A program made the translations under genes and the position numbers. From Lujinxingia sediminis (lineage in GTDB: Bacteria; Myxococcota_A; Bradymonadia; Bradymonadales; Bradymonadaceae): 64,000 bases of DNA. Positions 1 through 7,063 of the stretch are shown here, piece by piece. Position 1 is the first letter of the stretch. The number at the start of each line of letters is the position of its first letter. The stretch lies in assembly GCF_004005565.1 (NCBI RefSeq), contig NZ_SADD01000012.1:1-64000 (forward strand), written 5' to 3'. The notes below the pieces were generated by a model. That model had not been told where the DNA came from. It did no database searches and saw only the letters and a list, made by a program, of their open reading frames with translations.

Positions 1-62
1 AGCCGGATGGCGTCGCGTTTGAATTCGTCGGTGTAGCTTCGATACGGTCGTTTTCTGGACAT
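1..62 (-). CDS. IS3-family transposase OrfA, N-terminal fragment
   Basis: The minus strand reads ATG at 62 and then MSRKRPYRSYTDEFKRDAIR before running off the window. The basic stretch followed by YTDEFKRDA is the usual beginning of an IS3/IS911 OrfA helix-turn-helix protein. An AAGGAGGTG Shine-Dalgarno lies just upstream (about 67-76) and the element's inverted repeat lies beyond it at 101-127. In this family OrfA binds the inverted repeats and is joined by programmed frameshifting to OrfB, the DDE integrase. Only 20 codons can be read. Confidence 0.75.
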   Translation of the reverse strand, partial: MSRKRPYRSYTDEFKRDAIR

Positions 63-127
63 CGTTCACCTCCTTGGTCCACCAGTTTAACCGGTGGGTG
101 GGTGTCCAAGAAACCGGGGCAGGTTCA
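1..127 (-). mobile_element. End of an IS3-family insertion sequence, cut by the window edge
   Basis: Read on the minus strand, the DNA begins at 127 with TGAACCTGCCCCGGTTTCTT (the outer end of positions 101-127). This resembles the TGAACC...CCGG..TT terminal inverted repeats of IS3-group elements. About 40 bp further in lies a Shine-Dalgarno sequence and the start of a transposase OrfA that runs off the window. Only this terminus is visible, so intactness of the element cannot be judged. The outer tip directly abuts the first copy of a 113-bp tandem repeat. Confidence 0.75.
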
Positions 128-199
128 GTGGGGCGAGTTGTGGGGGGGAGTGAGTCGTGCCGCATTGGGTTCAACGTTTGGGAAGTTGTGGGTGACGTT

Positions 200-241
200 G
201 ACCGTCCGAGAGAGGGACCATCGCAAGGTTTTATGCGGGTG
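200..241 (+). repeat. Dispersed repeat family, copy 1
   Basis: It contains GTCCGAGAGAGGGAC, whose GTCC and GGAC ends can pair as a short stem, followed by ATCGCAAGG and TTTTATGCGGGTG. The same layout recurs at 312-349, 1132-1172, 1378-1415, 2721-2757, 2788-2831, 2959-2990 and 2991-3034, always in this orientation. Confidence 0.7.
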
Positions 242-311
242 TGGGGCGAGTTGTGGGGGGAGTGATTCGGGCCGCATTGGGTTCAACGTTTGGGAAGTTG
301 TGGGTGACGTT

Positions 312-349
312 GACCGTCCGAGAGAGGGACCATCGCAAGGTTTTATGGG
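312..349 (+). repeat. Dispersed repeat family, copy 2
   Basis: Near-identical to copy 1 through the TTTTATG, then diverging (GGGGTCT in place of CGGGTG). It lies 113 bp from copy 1 because both are part of the tandem duplication. Confidence 0.7.
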
Positions 350-380
350 GTCTTTCCGCTCTTGAGCAGGAGCCGGCGAG

Positions 381-1070
381 TCAGGCAGGCGCGTCATCGA
401 AGGCAGATACGTTCGCATGAAGAAGGGGGGCGAGCTTCATCCAGACGTGCGCGCCTTCGGGGCCGATGCGGGCCTCGAGTGGTTCGCCGGCCGGGAGGCG
501 GAGCCAGCCCTGTGCGGTGACCGGCCCCTCGCTCAGGTGGAGTTGTCCCGAGATGACCAGAAGTTCCAGGCCATCGGGGTGGTCGATCGCGACCTCGGTG
601 TGCGGTGCCCAGGTCTCCAGGCGGACCTGCTCGTGCTCGTCCTCGAAGAGCACTCGCGCTGAGCCCCCCTCGTGGCGCGGCGCAACCTGCTGGCCCTCTC
701 CTGGAAGGCGCACGACGTGGGTGGTGTCGTCGGCTCGAAACTGCCAGAGGCGCACGAAGATGATGGCACCATCCTTCGCGGCGGGGGCGTGCGAGCTTCC
801 CGGCGGGTTGCGCACGTAGCTCCCGGCCGGGTAGTCGCCCGCGTCGTCCTGAAAGACGCCGACGAGTACCAGAAACTCCTCTCCGCCCGTGTGCACGTGG
901 GAGGGAAACGCGCTTCCCGGCGCATAACGCACGATGGAGGTGGCCCGCGCCTTCTCCGCTCCGCGTCGGAAGATCATCCGCCGCTCGACGCCGGCGGCCG
1001 GGCTGGGCACCCAGGGTTGCTGTGAGGCGTGCACGAGAGTGCGGCGAGCGAAGTCGTCATTGAGGCGCAT
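381..1070 (-). CDS. ChrR-like bicupin protein
   Basis: The 229-residue product has two cupin barrels. In the N-terminal one, PSHVHTGGEEFLVLVG and later PGSSHAP supply the His/Glu set that binds a metal in ChrR-type anti-sigma cupins. The second, around WAPHTEVAIDHPDGLELLVISG, is less complete. ChrR cupins sense singlet oxygen or act as small metal-dependent sensors or enzymes, but no ECF sigma factor gene lies beside it and the zinc-binding anti-sigma N-terminal domain is absent, so it is probably a stand-alone cupin. The frame stays open upstream to 1397, but that extension reads through repeat DNA. ATG 1070 has a GGAG just upstream and begins the conserved part (MRLNDDFARRTL). Confidence 0.75.
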   Translation of the reverse strand: MRLNDDFARRTLVHASQQPWVPSPAAGVERRMIFRRGAEKARATSIVRYAPGSAFPSHVHTGGEEFLVLVGVFQDDAGDYPAGSYVRNPPGSSHAPAAKDGAIIFVRLWQFRADDTTHVVRLPGEGQQVAPRHEGGSARVLFEDEHEQVRLETWAPHTEVAIDHPDGLELLVISGQLHLSEGPVTAQGWLRLPAGEPLEARIGPEGAHVWMKLAPLLHANVSAFDDAPA

Positions 1071-1131
1071 CGGGGAACTCCGGGGAGATGATGAGGCAGG
1101 CTGGGCGGTCGAATTTGACTGTCCGAATTTG

Positions 1132-1172
1132 ACTGTCCGAGAGAAGGACAGACGCGAGCTTTTATGCGGGTG
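1132..1172 (+). repeat. Dispersed repeat family, copy 3
   Basis: GTCCGAGAGAAGGAC, then ACGCGAGC and TTTTATGCGGGTGATCGCAGG. The tail matches copies 6 and 8 in the ATCGCAGG element. A 14-bp direct repeat of GAATTTGACTGTCC precedes it. Confidence 0.65.
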
Positions 1173-1377
1173 ATCGCAGGATCGAGGGGCGCAACGCCAG
1201 GCGGTTGTGAGGTGTGTCCGGGCGGGGCGCTGCCGCCGCGTTTGTGCGAGCTGAGAGGGGGGCACGCTCCGCAGGTGTGCCATCCGCTCGTCCCCCACAT
1301 CGTCGGTGCAAGATGTGGGCTGGCAAGCTGGAGGTGTGAGGGCGCGTTGAAAACGATGATGAGATTCGCCGGGCAGG

Positions 1378-1415
1378 ACCGTCCGAGACACGGACAAGGT
1401 CGAGTGTTTATGCGG
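1378..1415 (+). repeat. Dispersed repeat family, copy 4
   Basis: GACCGTCCGAGACACGGAC followed by GTCGAGTG and TTTATGCGG. The most diverged full copy, but with the same spacing from the pairing core to the TTTATG. Confidence 0.6.
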
Positions 1416-1495
1416 TTAACCACCGTTTTTCGCCTGACGTCTCCCGCTCATGCCGTTACGCTTGCATGTTCTGATGCTTTCCCACCGGGGCGCTT

Positions 1496-2236
1496 ATGCG
1501 AACGCGAAGATGTCGGTCGAAGGTCTATTGTGTCTTGCGAGAGCGGGCCTTGCCTGCGGTCGTGGTGGCGTTGGTTGTGTTTGCGGCCATGTCTTGCGAC
1601 CCGGGGGCGGAGCGGCGCGCCGCCGCGATACGGGAGGTGGTGACAGCGGCGACCGTGGAACGGATGGACGCCGTGGTGGAGGAGGCCCGGGCGGAGATGC
1701 GCGCCGCGGGGGCCCGGAAGGAGGCGATGGCGTTTGTCGGGGAGACTCTGACCCGTGCGGTGCAGAAGGGTGACGAGGCTTCGGCGCGTCGATTGCGGGT
1801 GAAAGAGGGGTTGATACGTCTAACTGAGCGTTGGCGGCGTGCGAGATCCAGCACCGGCGCGGGGTGTGAGGCTTCCGCGAACTGCCCGTCAGATGCCGAG
1901 CGGCGGGAGGCCGATCGACGTGCCGGCGCGCTGGGCGACGAAGTCTGGCAGCGCTACGAGCAGGGTGCGACGGATGATGAGATTATTGAGTGGCTTTTGC
2001 AGGTTGAGGATATCCACATGATCTGGACCGGAAGCTCTGGCGTGATGTTGCAACTTAAGGGATCACATGAGGTGGGGATTCACCGGTGTGATTACCACAA
2101 CCATGGCCCATTGCCCGACGCGTTGGGGGGGCGAGATGAGTTTTTTAATGGCCGAAGTGACTTTGCCGGTAGCCAGGCGTCGGGGCGCGAGCAGACGCCG
2201 TGGGGAAGCTCGCCGCGAATGAGCGACATCTGGTGA
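1496..2236 (+). CDS. Hypothetical lipoprotein
   Basis: I do not recognise this 246-residue protein. It has a basic N-terminus, a hydrophobic segment (LPAVVVALVVFAAMSC, about residues 19-34) ending in a plausible lipobox Cys, and then a helical Glu/Ala/Arg-rich region (residues 35-115) that could be a coiled coil. The C-terminal third carries HNHGPLPDALGG and ends in SSPRMSDIW. The Shine-Dalgarno is weak (GGGGCG), so the start is uncertain. It stands alone between repeat-rich spacers, with nothing nearby to suggest a pathway. Confidence 0.55.
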   Translation: MRTRRCRSKVYCVLRERALPAVVVALVVFAAMSCDPGAERRAAAIREVVTAATVERMDAVVEEARAEMRAAGARKEAMAFVGETLTRAVQKGDEASARRLRVKEGLIRLTERWRRARSSTGAGCEASANCPSDAERREADRRAGALGDEVWQRYEQGATDDEIIEWLLQVEDIHMIWTGSSGVMLQLKGSHEVGIHRCDYHNHGPLPDALGGRDEFFNGRSDFAGSQASGREQTPWGSSPRMSDIW

Positions 2237-2386
2237 AGAGGGGCTGATCGACGGGGTTCGATCGGAGGTGTGATGTGTGACCCGGGGGGCATCCGTTCCC
2301 GTGAGTCAGACGTGATGGCCATGCGGGCAGTAGGGCGAGGTGTCTTCGTCGCGATGTGAGATCGCCGAGGTGGGGAGGTTCCGGGT

Positions 2387-2809
2387 TCAATGCCCAGTCT
2401 TGCTGTTATGCGGCGGTTTATGTTGAGCCGAGTTCCAGGGCCAGCGCCCGCTGATCTCCATCTCGATGGCGATGCTCAAAAACGTTCGGACAATGACGAC
2501 CACACCCAGCGTCAGCGCCGCGTTCAACGTCTTGCCAGCGAAGATGGAGCGGGCGATCTCGGCGGCGAGTAAGAACTCCAGCGCGATGAGGAGGGTGCGG
2601 CCGACGCGGCGTCGGAGGTGGTCGTAGGTGCCGCTCCAGTCGTTCTGACGAGCGCGCTGCCGGAGCGCGAGGACGAGCGCGCCTCCCAGGCCTGCGGCAA
2701 TGGCGAGGAGCGCGGTATGTGTCCGTCCGAGACAGGGACGAGCGCAAGTGTTTATGAGCTTGAGGTGTGTCTGTGTGTCCGTCTGTGTGTCCGTCCGAGA
2801 CAGGGACAT
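2387..2809 (-). CDS. DUF1622 family membrane protein whose start lies in repeat DNA
   Basis: Residues from about 36 on (AIAAGLGGALVLALR, then RRRVGRTLLIALEFLLAAEI, then VVVIVRTFLSIAIEMEISG) match the conserved body of DUF1622, a small inner-membrane family with about three helices and unknown function. The first 35 residues (MSLSRTDTQTDTQTH... CARPCLGRTH) are instead an antisense translation of dispersed-repeat copies 5 and 6. The normal N-terminal segment is missing and I see no alternative start inside the conserved part. Either the gene was truncated by repeat insertion and captured a new start, or it is a decaying pseudogene. Confidence 0.55.
   Translation of the reverse strand: MSLSRTDTQTDTQTHLKLINTCARPCLGRTHTALLAIAAGLGGALVLALRQRARQNDWSGTYDHLRRRVGRTLLIALEFLLAAEIARSIFAGKTLNAALTLGVVVIVRTFLSIAIEMEISGRWPWNSAQHKPPHNSKTGH
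2721..2757 (+). repeat. Dispersed repeat family, copy 5
   Basis: GTCCGTCCGAGACAGGGAC, then GCGCAAGTG and TTTATGA. It overlaps the 5' part of the DUF1622 reading frame on the other strand. Confidence 0.65.
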
Positions 2810-2938
2810 CGTCTGGCTTTTATGCGGGTGAAGGTATGATCGCAGGCTCGGTTCCGGGCAGGAGATTCACTACTTGCGCGACACTGTAAGAAAGGGCTCG
2901 CAGGCGGGCAGATGCCGGGAGGCTTCTTCGGTGATTGC
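2788..2938 (+). repeat. 151-bp direct repeat, copy A (contains dispersed repeat copy 6)
   Basis: Matches 2991-3141 at a constant offset of 203 bp with about five mismatches. It starts with the dispersed repeat core (GTCCGTCCGAGACAGGGAC ... CTTTTATGCGGGTGA) and continues through a sequence that, in copy B, is the 3' end of the lipoprotein gene ending at 3070. Copy A therefore carries an orphan duplicate of the last codons of that gene. Confidence 0.85.
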
Positions 2939-2990
2939 TGTGTGTCCGTCTGCTGTGTGTCCGTCCGAGACAGGGACATCGTCTGTGGCG
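2939..2990 (+). repeat. Spacer with truncated dispersed repeat copy 7
   Basis: Between the two 151-bp copies. It holds TGTGTCCGTCTG repeats and a truncated unit (CCGTCCGAGACAGGGACATCGTCTG) that stops before the TTTTATG element and runs directly into copy 8. Confidence 0.6.
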
Positions 2991-3141
2991 TGTCCGTCCG
3001 AGACAGGGACATTGTCTGGCTTTTATGCGGGTGAAGGTATGATCGCAGGCTCGGTTCCGGGCAGGAGATTCACTGCTTGCGCGACACGGTAAGAAAGGGC
3101 TCGCAGGCGGGCATATGCAGGGAGGCTTCTTCGGTGATTGC
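2991..3141 (+). repeat. 151-bp direct repeat, copy B (contains dispersed repeat copy 8)
   Basis: Second copy of the block at 2788-2938. Its right half (from 3070) is coding on the minus strand as the C-terminus of the adjacent lipoprotein. The left part is the dispersed repeat plus the non-coding tail GAAGGTATGATCGCAGG. Confidence 0.85.
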
Positions 3142-4029
3142 CGCCTCGCAGGAGAGCTGGAGGGTGGTGTCGCCAACGGTCGGGTAGGCGGTGAGGACGA
3201 GCTGGGGCAGGTAGCCCTCTTTGTCGACCCGCCAGCCCGAGCATGCGACAGGTTCGCCGAGAAATTCGCAGTCGAAAGGGATGGGAAGTGCGTCGGGGAA
3301 GGATCTGACGAAGTCCTGCTCACGAGACTCCAGGTCGTGGCGCGAGATGGACGCGGGATGCTCGGTCCAGGAGAAGATGGTGTTCTCGCAGCGTATGTTC
3401 TTCTCCATCAGTTGGCAGCCATCGGGGAGTTCGATGGGCTCGCCGGCGAGGTACAGACCGGTGAGGCGATTGGCGTTGGCCAGCCCCCGGAGCAGACGCA
3501 GGCGGATGGAGCACTCCGTCGCCCAGTTCGCGATAAGTTGGTCGGGCAGAAAACAGGTGAAGAAGCGGTAACGCTGCGGCCCGCTCGGGGCGTATCCGGC
3601 AAAGGCGTTGATGGTCTCATTGTGACGCTCGGCCCGGAAGTGCCGCAGCTGCAAGGTGCCGGCGTCAGCGCTCACCTCAACCCGATTCCCGCGGTAGACC
3701 GACCAGCTCGCCTTCTGAAGGGTGTGCTCGACGCTGCTCTCCTGCGTCGCGATCATGAGGGGGGTGATGTCGGTGGTCTCCACGCGGGCCAAAAAACTCA
3801 GCGTTACGCCGCAGGTGAGGATGTATGAGATCGGATCGTCGTCGGTGAAGGTGCAGCCCGCTGGAAGTTGTGGCGGAGGGGTGATGCGGAACTCGGTCTG
3901 GATGACGGTGCCCGTGCGTTCAAGGGTCGGTGACGCGGGGGACGTTGCGGGTGATGCTGCGCTGGCACAGGCCGTGGCCAGGGAAGCCAGCAGGGATAGC
4001 GTCACGAAGAGGGGAATCAAGGCAGGCAC
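3070..4029 (-). CDS. Hypothetical Cys-containing lipoprotein
   Basis: I do not recognise this 319-residue protein. The N-terminus MPALIPLFVTLSLLASLATAC is a lipoprotein signal with Cys at residue 21, followed by an Ala/Ser/Pro/Thr linker. The body is rich in paired Cys (for example PAGCTFTDDDPISYILTCG, PDGCQLMEKNIRCE, PFDCEFLGEPVACSG), a recurring Cys-x(8-11)-Cys pattern that suggests disulfide-bonded modules in the periplasm or at the surface. The last codons lie in the 151-bp repeat, whose other copy is at 2788-2938. No promoter was identified. Confidence 0.6.
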   Translation of the reverse strand: MPALIPLFVTLSLLASLATACASAASPATSPASPTLERTGTVIQTEFRITPPPQLPAGCTFTDDDPISYILTCGVTLSFLARVETTDITPLMIATQESSVEHTLQKASWSVYRGNRVEVSADAGTLQLRHFRAERHNETINAFAGYAPSGPQRYRFFTCFLPDQLIANWATECSIRLRLLRGLANANRLTGLYLAGEPIELPDGCQLMEKNIRCENTIFSWTEHPASISRHDLESREQDFVRSFPDALPIPFDCEFLGEPVACSGWRVDKEGYLPQLVLTAYPTVGDTTLQLSCEAAITEEASLHMPACEPFLTVSRKQ

Positions 4030-4436
4030 GTCGCTCGATCGGAGTGGGAGTGGAGGCGTTATGAACGCGTTTTAGGCGGCGCGAGTGTATCGCGGCGGTG
4101 GGGGAGGGGCCAGCTGATGCTCGGGGCGTCGGGAGGCATCACGCAGAGGGACTTGCCTCGGGGATGGGGCGCGATGTGAATGAGGCATCGTTTCCCCCCG
4201 GGCACACGGCCGAGGAGGACCTCCGGGGCAAGGCGGAAGGTGTGGAGTGATTCGGGAGGTATTCGTCAGGCCGGGGACTCGTCAGAGCGATTGGGGCGGT
4301 TAGGTTGCCGGGGAGGTTCGTGATGCGGGCGGAGCGCGAGGTTTTGCCGGATAGGAGGGCGTGCAGGTCAGGGAAAGCCGGGATGGGGCGCCGAGATGCT
4401 CTTGCGATGTGTTGGCACTGAGTCAAGGAGACGACC
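4030..4436. other. Gene-free stretch
   Basis: No gene, repeat or hairpin terminator recognised. It separates two divergently transcribed genes and must hold both promoters. The only clear signal is the AAGGAGACGACC Shine-Dalgarno immediately before the ATG at 4437. Confidence 0.4.
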
Positions 4437-5204
4437 ATGTTTGATATCGAGATGTTTATGTTGAAGGGCAAGGTGGCCGTGGTCACCGGAGCCGGCGCGG
4501 GGATTGGGCGCGGGATTGCCCGGACGTTTGCGGCGGCTGGAGCGCGTGTGGTGGTCAGTGATCTCAGTGAGGAGGCGGCTGAGGCGGTGGCCCAAGCGAT
4601 CGTGAATGAAGGGGGAGTGGCTCAGGCCCTGGCGTGTGATGTGACCCGGGAGTCTGATCTGGAGGCATTGGTAGAGGGGTGCGTGGGGCGATTCGGGCGT
4701 CTGGACATTCTGGTGAGCAATGCCGGCGGGGGAGGGCCAAAGCCCTTTGATATGCCGATGGAGGCGTTTCGGCAGGCCTTTGAACTCAATCTCTTCTCGT
4801 TGTTTCGCCTCTCTCAGCTGGTGGCGCCGAAGATGGCGCAGGTGGGAGGGGGGGCGATTCTGGGGATCACGTCGATGGCCGGGGAGAACACAAATAAACG
4901 CATGGCGGCCTATGGTGCTTCGAAGGCTGCGGCCAATCATTTGATTCGGAACATCGCCTTTGATCTGGGCGGGGAGAATATCCGGGTGAACGGTATTGCC
5001 CCGGGGGCCACGCGTACCGAGGCGTTGAGCTCGGTTCTTAACGAGGAGATCGAGGCGCGAATGCTCAAGCATACCCCTCTGGGGCGTCTGGGTGAGGTGG
5101 ATGATATGGCCAACGCGGCGCTGTTTTTGTGTTCGCCTGCGGCGGGTTGGATCAGTGGGCAGATCGTGACGGTCTCGGGCGGCGGTGTGCAGGAATTGGA
5201 CTGA
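4437..5204 (+). CDS. hdhA: 7-alpha-hydroxysteroid dehydrogenase-like SDR
   Basis: This 255-residue classical SDR closely tracks Escherichia coli HdhA over its whole length. It has TGAGAGIG (NAD-binding), SNAGGGGPKPFDMPM, catalytic Ser146, Tyr159 and Lys163 at the same numbers as in the E. coli enzyme, and the ending VSGGGVQELD. HdhA oxidises the 7-alpha-hydroxyl of bile acids with NAD+. In an environmental deltaproteobacterium the natural substrate may be another steroid or cyclic alcohol, and that part is inference. A strong AAGGAG precedes the start. The stop codon is followed within 11 bases by the start of the serine hydrolase, so the two are probably co-transcribed. Confidence 0.88.
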   Translation: MFDIEMFMLKGKVAVVTGAGAGIGRGIARTFAAAGARVVVSDLSEEAAEAVAQAIVNEGGVAQALACDVTRESDLEALVEGCVGRFGRLDILVSNAGGGGPKPFDMPMEAFRQAFELNLFSLFRLSQLVAPKMAQVGGGAILGITSMAGENTNKRMAAYGASKAAANHLIRNIAFDLGGENIRVNGIAPGATRTEALSSVLNEEIEARMLKHTPLGRLGEVDDMANAALFLCSPAAGWISGQIVTVSGGGVQELD

Positions 5205-5214
5205 AGGAGACGTG

Positions 5215-6915
5215 ATGATGCTACGAGCGATGGTGTTGGTGGTTGTGGGCCTGAGTGTCTCGTGCGCGAGTGCACCGCCTGCAACGAGCGATTCGACACC
5301 GAACCTGGAAGAGGGAGCGAAGGCGGATGTGGAAAGCAGGTCCGAGGAGCGTTGGGATGCAGCGAGCTCCGATCCCGGGAAGCTGGGCTGGATGCAGGGG
5401 TATCCGCCTGCGGAGGATCGTGTGATTCGTTTTTATGAAGGTGACTATTTCAGCTTTCCGCGTCTGCGCTGGACGGTGTGCCACTTTCGAGAGTTGATGC
5501 CGACGGTAGGCGTGGCGCGGGGCCCGGAGGCTGCGGGGGCGCTGGAGGTCGAGTTGATGCCGGGGTTGGCCGAGGTGAGGGTGGAGCCGTCCGATGGCAG
5601 CGAGGCGATGAGCTGGGAGGAGGCGCTGGATGCGTTGTACACCGACGGGGTGTTGGTGATGCATCACGGGCGTGTGGTCTACGAGCGCTACAGCGGATGT
5701 ATGAGCCCGGAGCGTTTGCACGGGGCGATGTCGGTGACGAAGTCGCTGACGGGTCTGCTTGGCGAGATTCTGGTGGCCGAGGGGGCGCTTGATGAGGAGG
5801 CGTTGGTGGGGGAGTTGGTGCCTGAGCTTGAGGGGAGCGCCTTTGGTGATGCGACGCTTCGCCAGGTGATGGATATGACCAGCGCGTTGGCCTTCTCGGA
5901 GGACTACAGCGATCCGAACGCCGAGGTGTGGGCGCACGCCCGGGCCGGGAGCCCGCTGCCGCCTCCCGAGGGGTACCGCGGCCCACGGAGCTACATGGAG
6001 TATCTGCAGGGGGTGGAGAAGCAGGGCACGCATGGGGAGGCGTTTGGTTATAAGACGGTCAACGCCGACGCGCTGGGTTGGGTTCTGGCCAGAGCCACCG
6101 GGAGCTCGGTGGCGGAGCTGCTCTCGGAGCGTATCTGGAGCCGTATCGGGGCGGAGCGCGAGGCGTATTATACGGTCGACTCGGTGGGGACTCCCTTTGC
6201 CGGGGGAGGGTTTAACGCGACGCTGCGGGACCTGGGGCGTCTGGGGCAGATGCTTCTTGATGGGGGGCGCGTAGGCTCGGAGCAGATCGTGCCGCCGCGG
6301 GCGATTGAGAGCATCCGTCAGGGGGGCGATCGCGAGGCCTTTAAAGCGGCGGGCTACACGATGTTGGAGGGCTGGAGCTATCGCGGGATGTGGTGGGTGA
6401 GTCACGATGAGCACGGAGCGTATGCCGCTCGAGGCGTTCATGGTCAGACCCTCTGGATCGATCCTCGCGCCGATATGGTGATTGTGCGCTTTGCGTCGCA
6501 CCCGAGGGCGGCCAACGCCGCCAGCGATCCGGTGGCGTTGCCGGCGTATCGGGCCGTGGCGGAGTATGTGATGGCGCATGATGAGACGCCTCTGCTGGGG
6601 CCGGAATGGGTGATTGAAGATATCGCCGGAGAAGGCATCATCGACTCAAGTCATGCGACGCTTCAGTTCTGGCGAGATGGTCGTTTTGGCGGAAGCGCCA
6701 GCTGCAACCGGGTGATGGGCAGCTATGAGAGTGAAGGTGAGCAGCTGACGATGTCGCCGGCGGGCACCACACGTAGAGCGTGTGTGCCGGCGCTGGAGAA
6801 TCAGGAGCGTAAGCTTCTCAAGCTCCTGTCTCAGGTGGAGAGCTTTCGGATCGACGAGAGCGGCGCGTTGATCCTGATGACCTCGGAAGGGAGCACGATT
6901 GTGGCGCGTCGCTAA
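5215..6915 (+). CDS. NylB-like serine hydrolase lipoprotein fused to a META domain
   Basis: The N-terminus (MMLRAMVLVVVGLSVSC) is a lipoprotein signal. Residues 120-430 are a beta-lactamase/penicillin-binding-fold hydrolase with S173-V-T-K176 as the nucleophile motif. MDMTSALAFSEDYSDP and FGYKTVNADALGWVLARATG are typical of the 6-aminohexanoate-dimer hydrolase (NylB)/esterase branch. From about residue 458 a META/HslJ domain follows (IEDIAGEGIIDSSHATLQFW... SCNRVMGSY). META domains are usually small separate lipoproteins, so the fusion is unusual. Expected location is periplasmic, membrane-anchored, acting on an ester, amide or cell-wall substrate that cannot be named. AAGGAG at 5204-5209 selects ATG 5215 or 5218. 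An in-frame ATG at 5185 lies inside hdhA and lacks a site. Confidence 0.82.
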   Translation: MMLRAMVLVVVGLSVSCASAPPATSDSTPNLEEGAKADVESRSEERWDAASSDPGKLGWMQGYPPAEDRVIRFYEGDYFSFPRLRWTVCHFRELMPTVGVARGPEAAGALEVELMPGLAEVRVEPSDGSEAMSWEEALDALYTDGVLVMHHGRVVYERYSGCMSPERLHGAMSVTKSLTGLLGEILVAEGALDEEALVGELVPELEGSAFGDATLRQVMDMTSALAFSEDYSDPNAEVWAHARAGSPLPPPEGYRGPRSYMEYLQGVEKQGTHGEAFGYKTVNADALGWVLARATGSSVAELLSERIWSRIGAEREAYYTVDSVGTPFAGGGFNATLRDLGRLGQMLLDGGRVGSEQIVPPRAIESIRQGGDREAFKAAGYTMLEGWSYRGMWWVSHDEHGAYAARGVHGQTLWIDPRADMVIVRFASHPRAANAASDPVALPAYRAVAEYVMAHDETPLLGPEWVIEDIAGEGIIDSSHATLQFWRDGRFGGSASCNRVMGSYESEGEQLTMSPAGTTRRACVPALENQERKLLKLLSQVESFRIDESGALILMTSEGSTIVARR

Positions 6916-6962
6916 ACCTCGGCTCTTCCGTGAGTCGAACCCGGGTTGAGGTGTTTAATGAG

Positions 6963-7004
6963 AAACGCCCCCTGAGCGCGCTGGCGCGCTCAGGGGGCGT
7001 TTTT
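6963..7004. terminator. Strong hairpin terminator
   Basis: An 18-bp perfect stem (6964-6981 with 6984-7001, arms AACGCCCCCTGAGCGCGC) followed by TTTTT. It closes the hdhA-hydrolase unit and, having A residues on the left, may also serve the opposing permease gene that ends at 7064. Confidence 0.9.
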
Positions 7005-7063
7005 ACGTCGGGCGTAAGGCCCTGTGGGCGCAGGGGAGCGGAGAGGCCAGCGCGACACCAGGG

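Larger units (their letters stand above)
128..353 (+). repeat. 113-bp direct tandem duplication
   Basis: Copy 1 spans 128-240 and copy 2 spans 241-353. They differ by one G in a homopolymer run, a few substitutions and diverged last bases. Each copy contains the GTCCGAGAGAGGGAC...TTTTATG motif of the dispersed repeat family. No convincing gene lies here. The short ORFs that span it exist in both strands only because the duplication has few stops. The stretch 63-380 otherwise shows nothing. Confidence 0.85.
1071..1495. other. Gene-free stretch with two dispersed repeats
   Basis: It contains dispersed-repeat copies 3 and 4 and a 14-bp direct duplication (GAATTTGACTGTCC, 1111-1138) abutting copy 3. 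I see no gene. The open frames reading through both strands are low-complexity extensions of their neighbours. Confidence 0.6.

Noticed and set aside
2375-2400. T-arm-like GGGTTCAATGCCC
   Set aside because: No cloverleaf partners nearby, and it overlaps the 3' end of the DUF1622 frame.
6925-6950. T-arm-like GGGTTCGACTC on the minus strand
   Set aside because: No acceptor stem, anticodon arm or D arm can be folded around it. It lies between a stop codon and a terminator.
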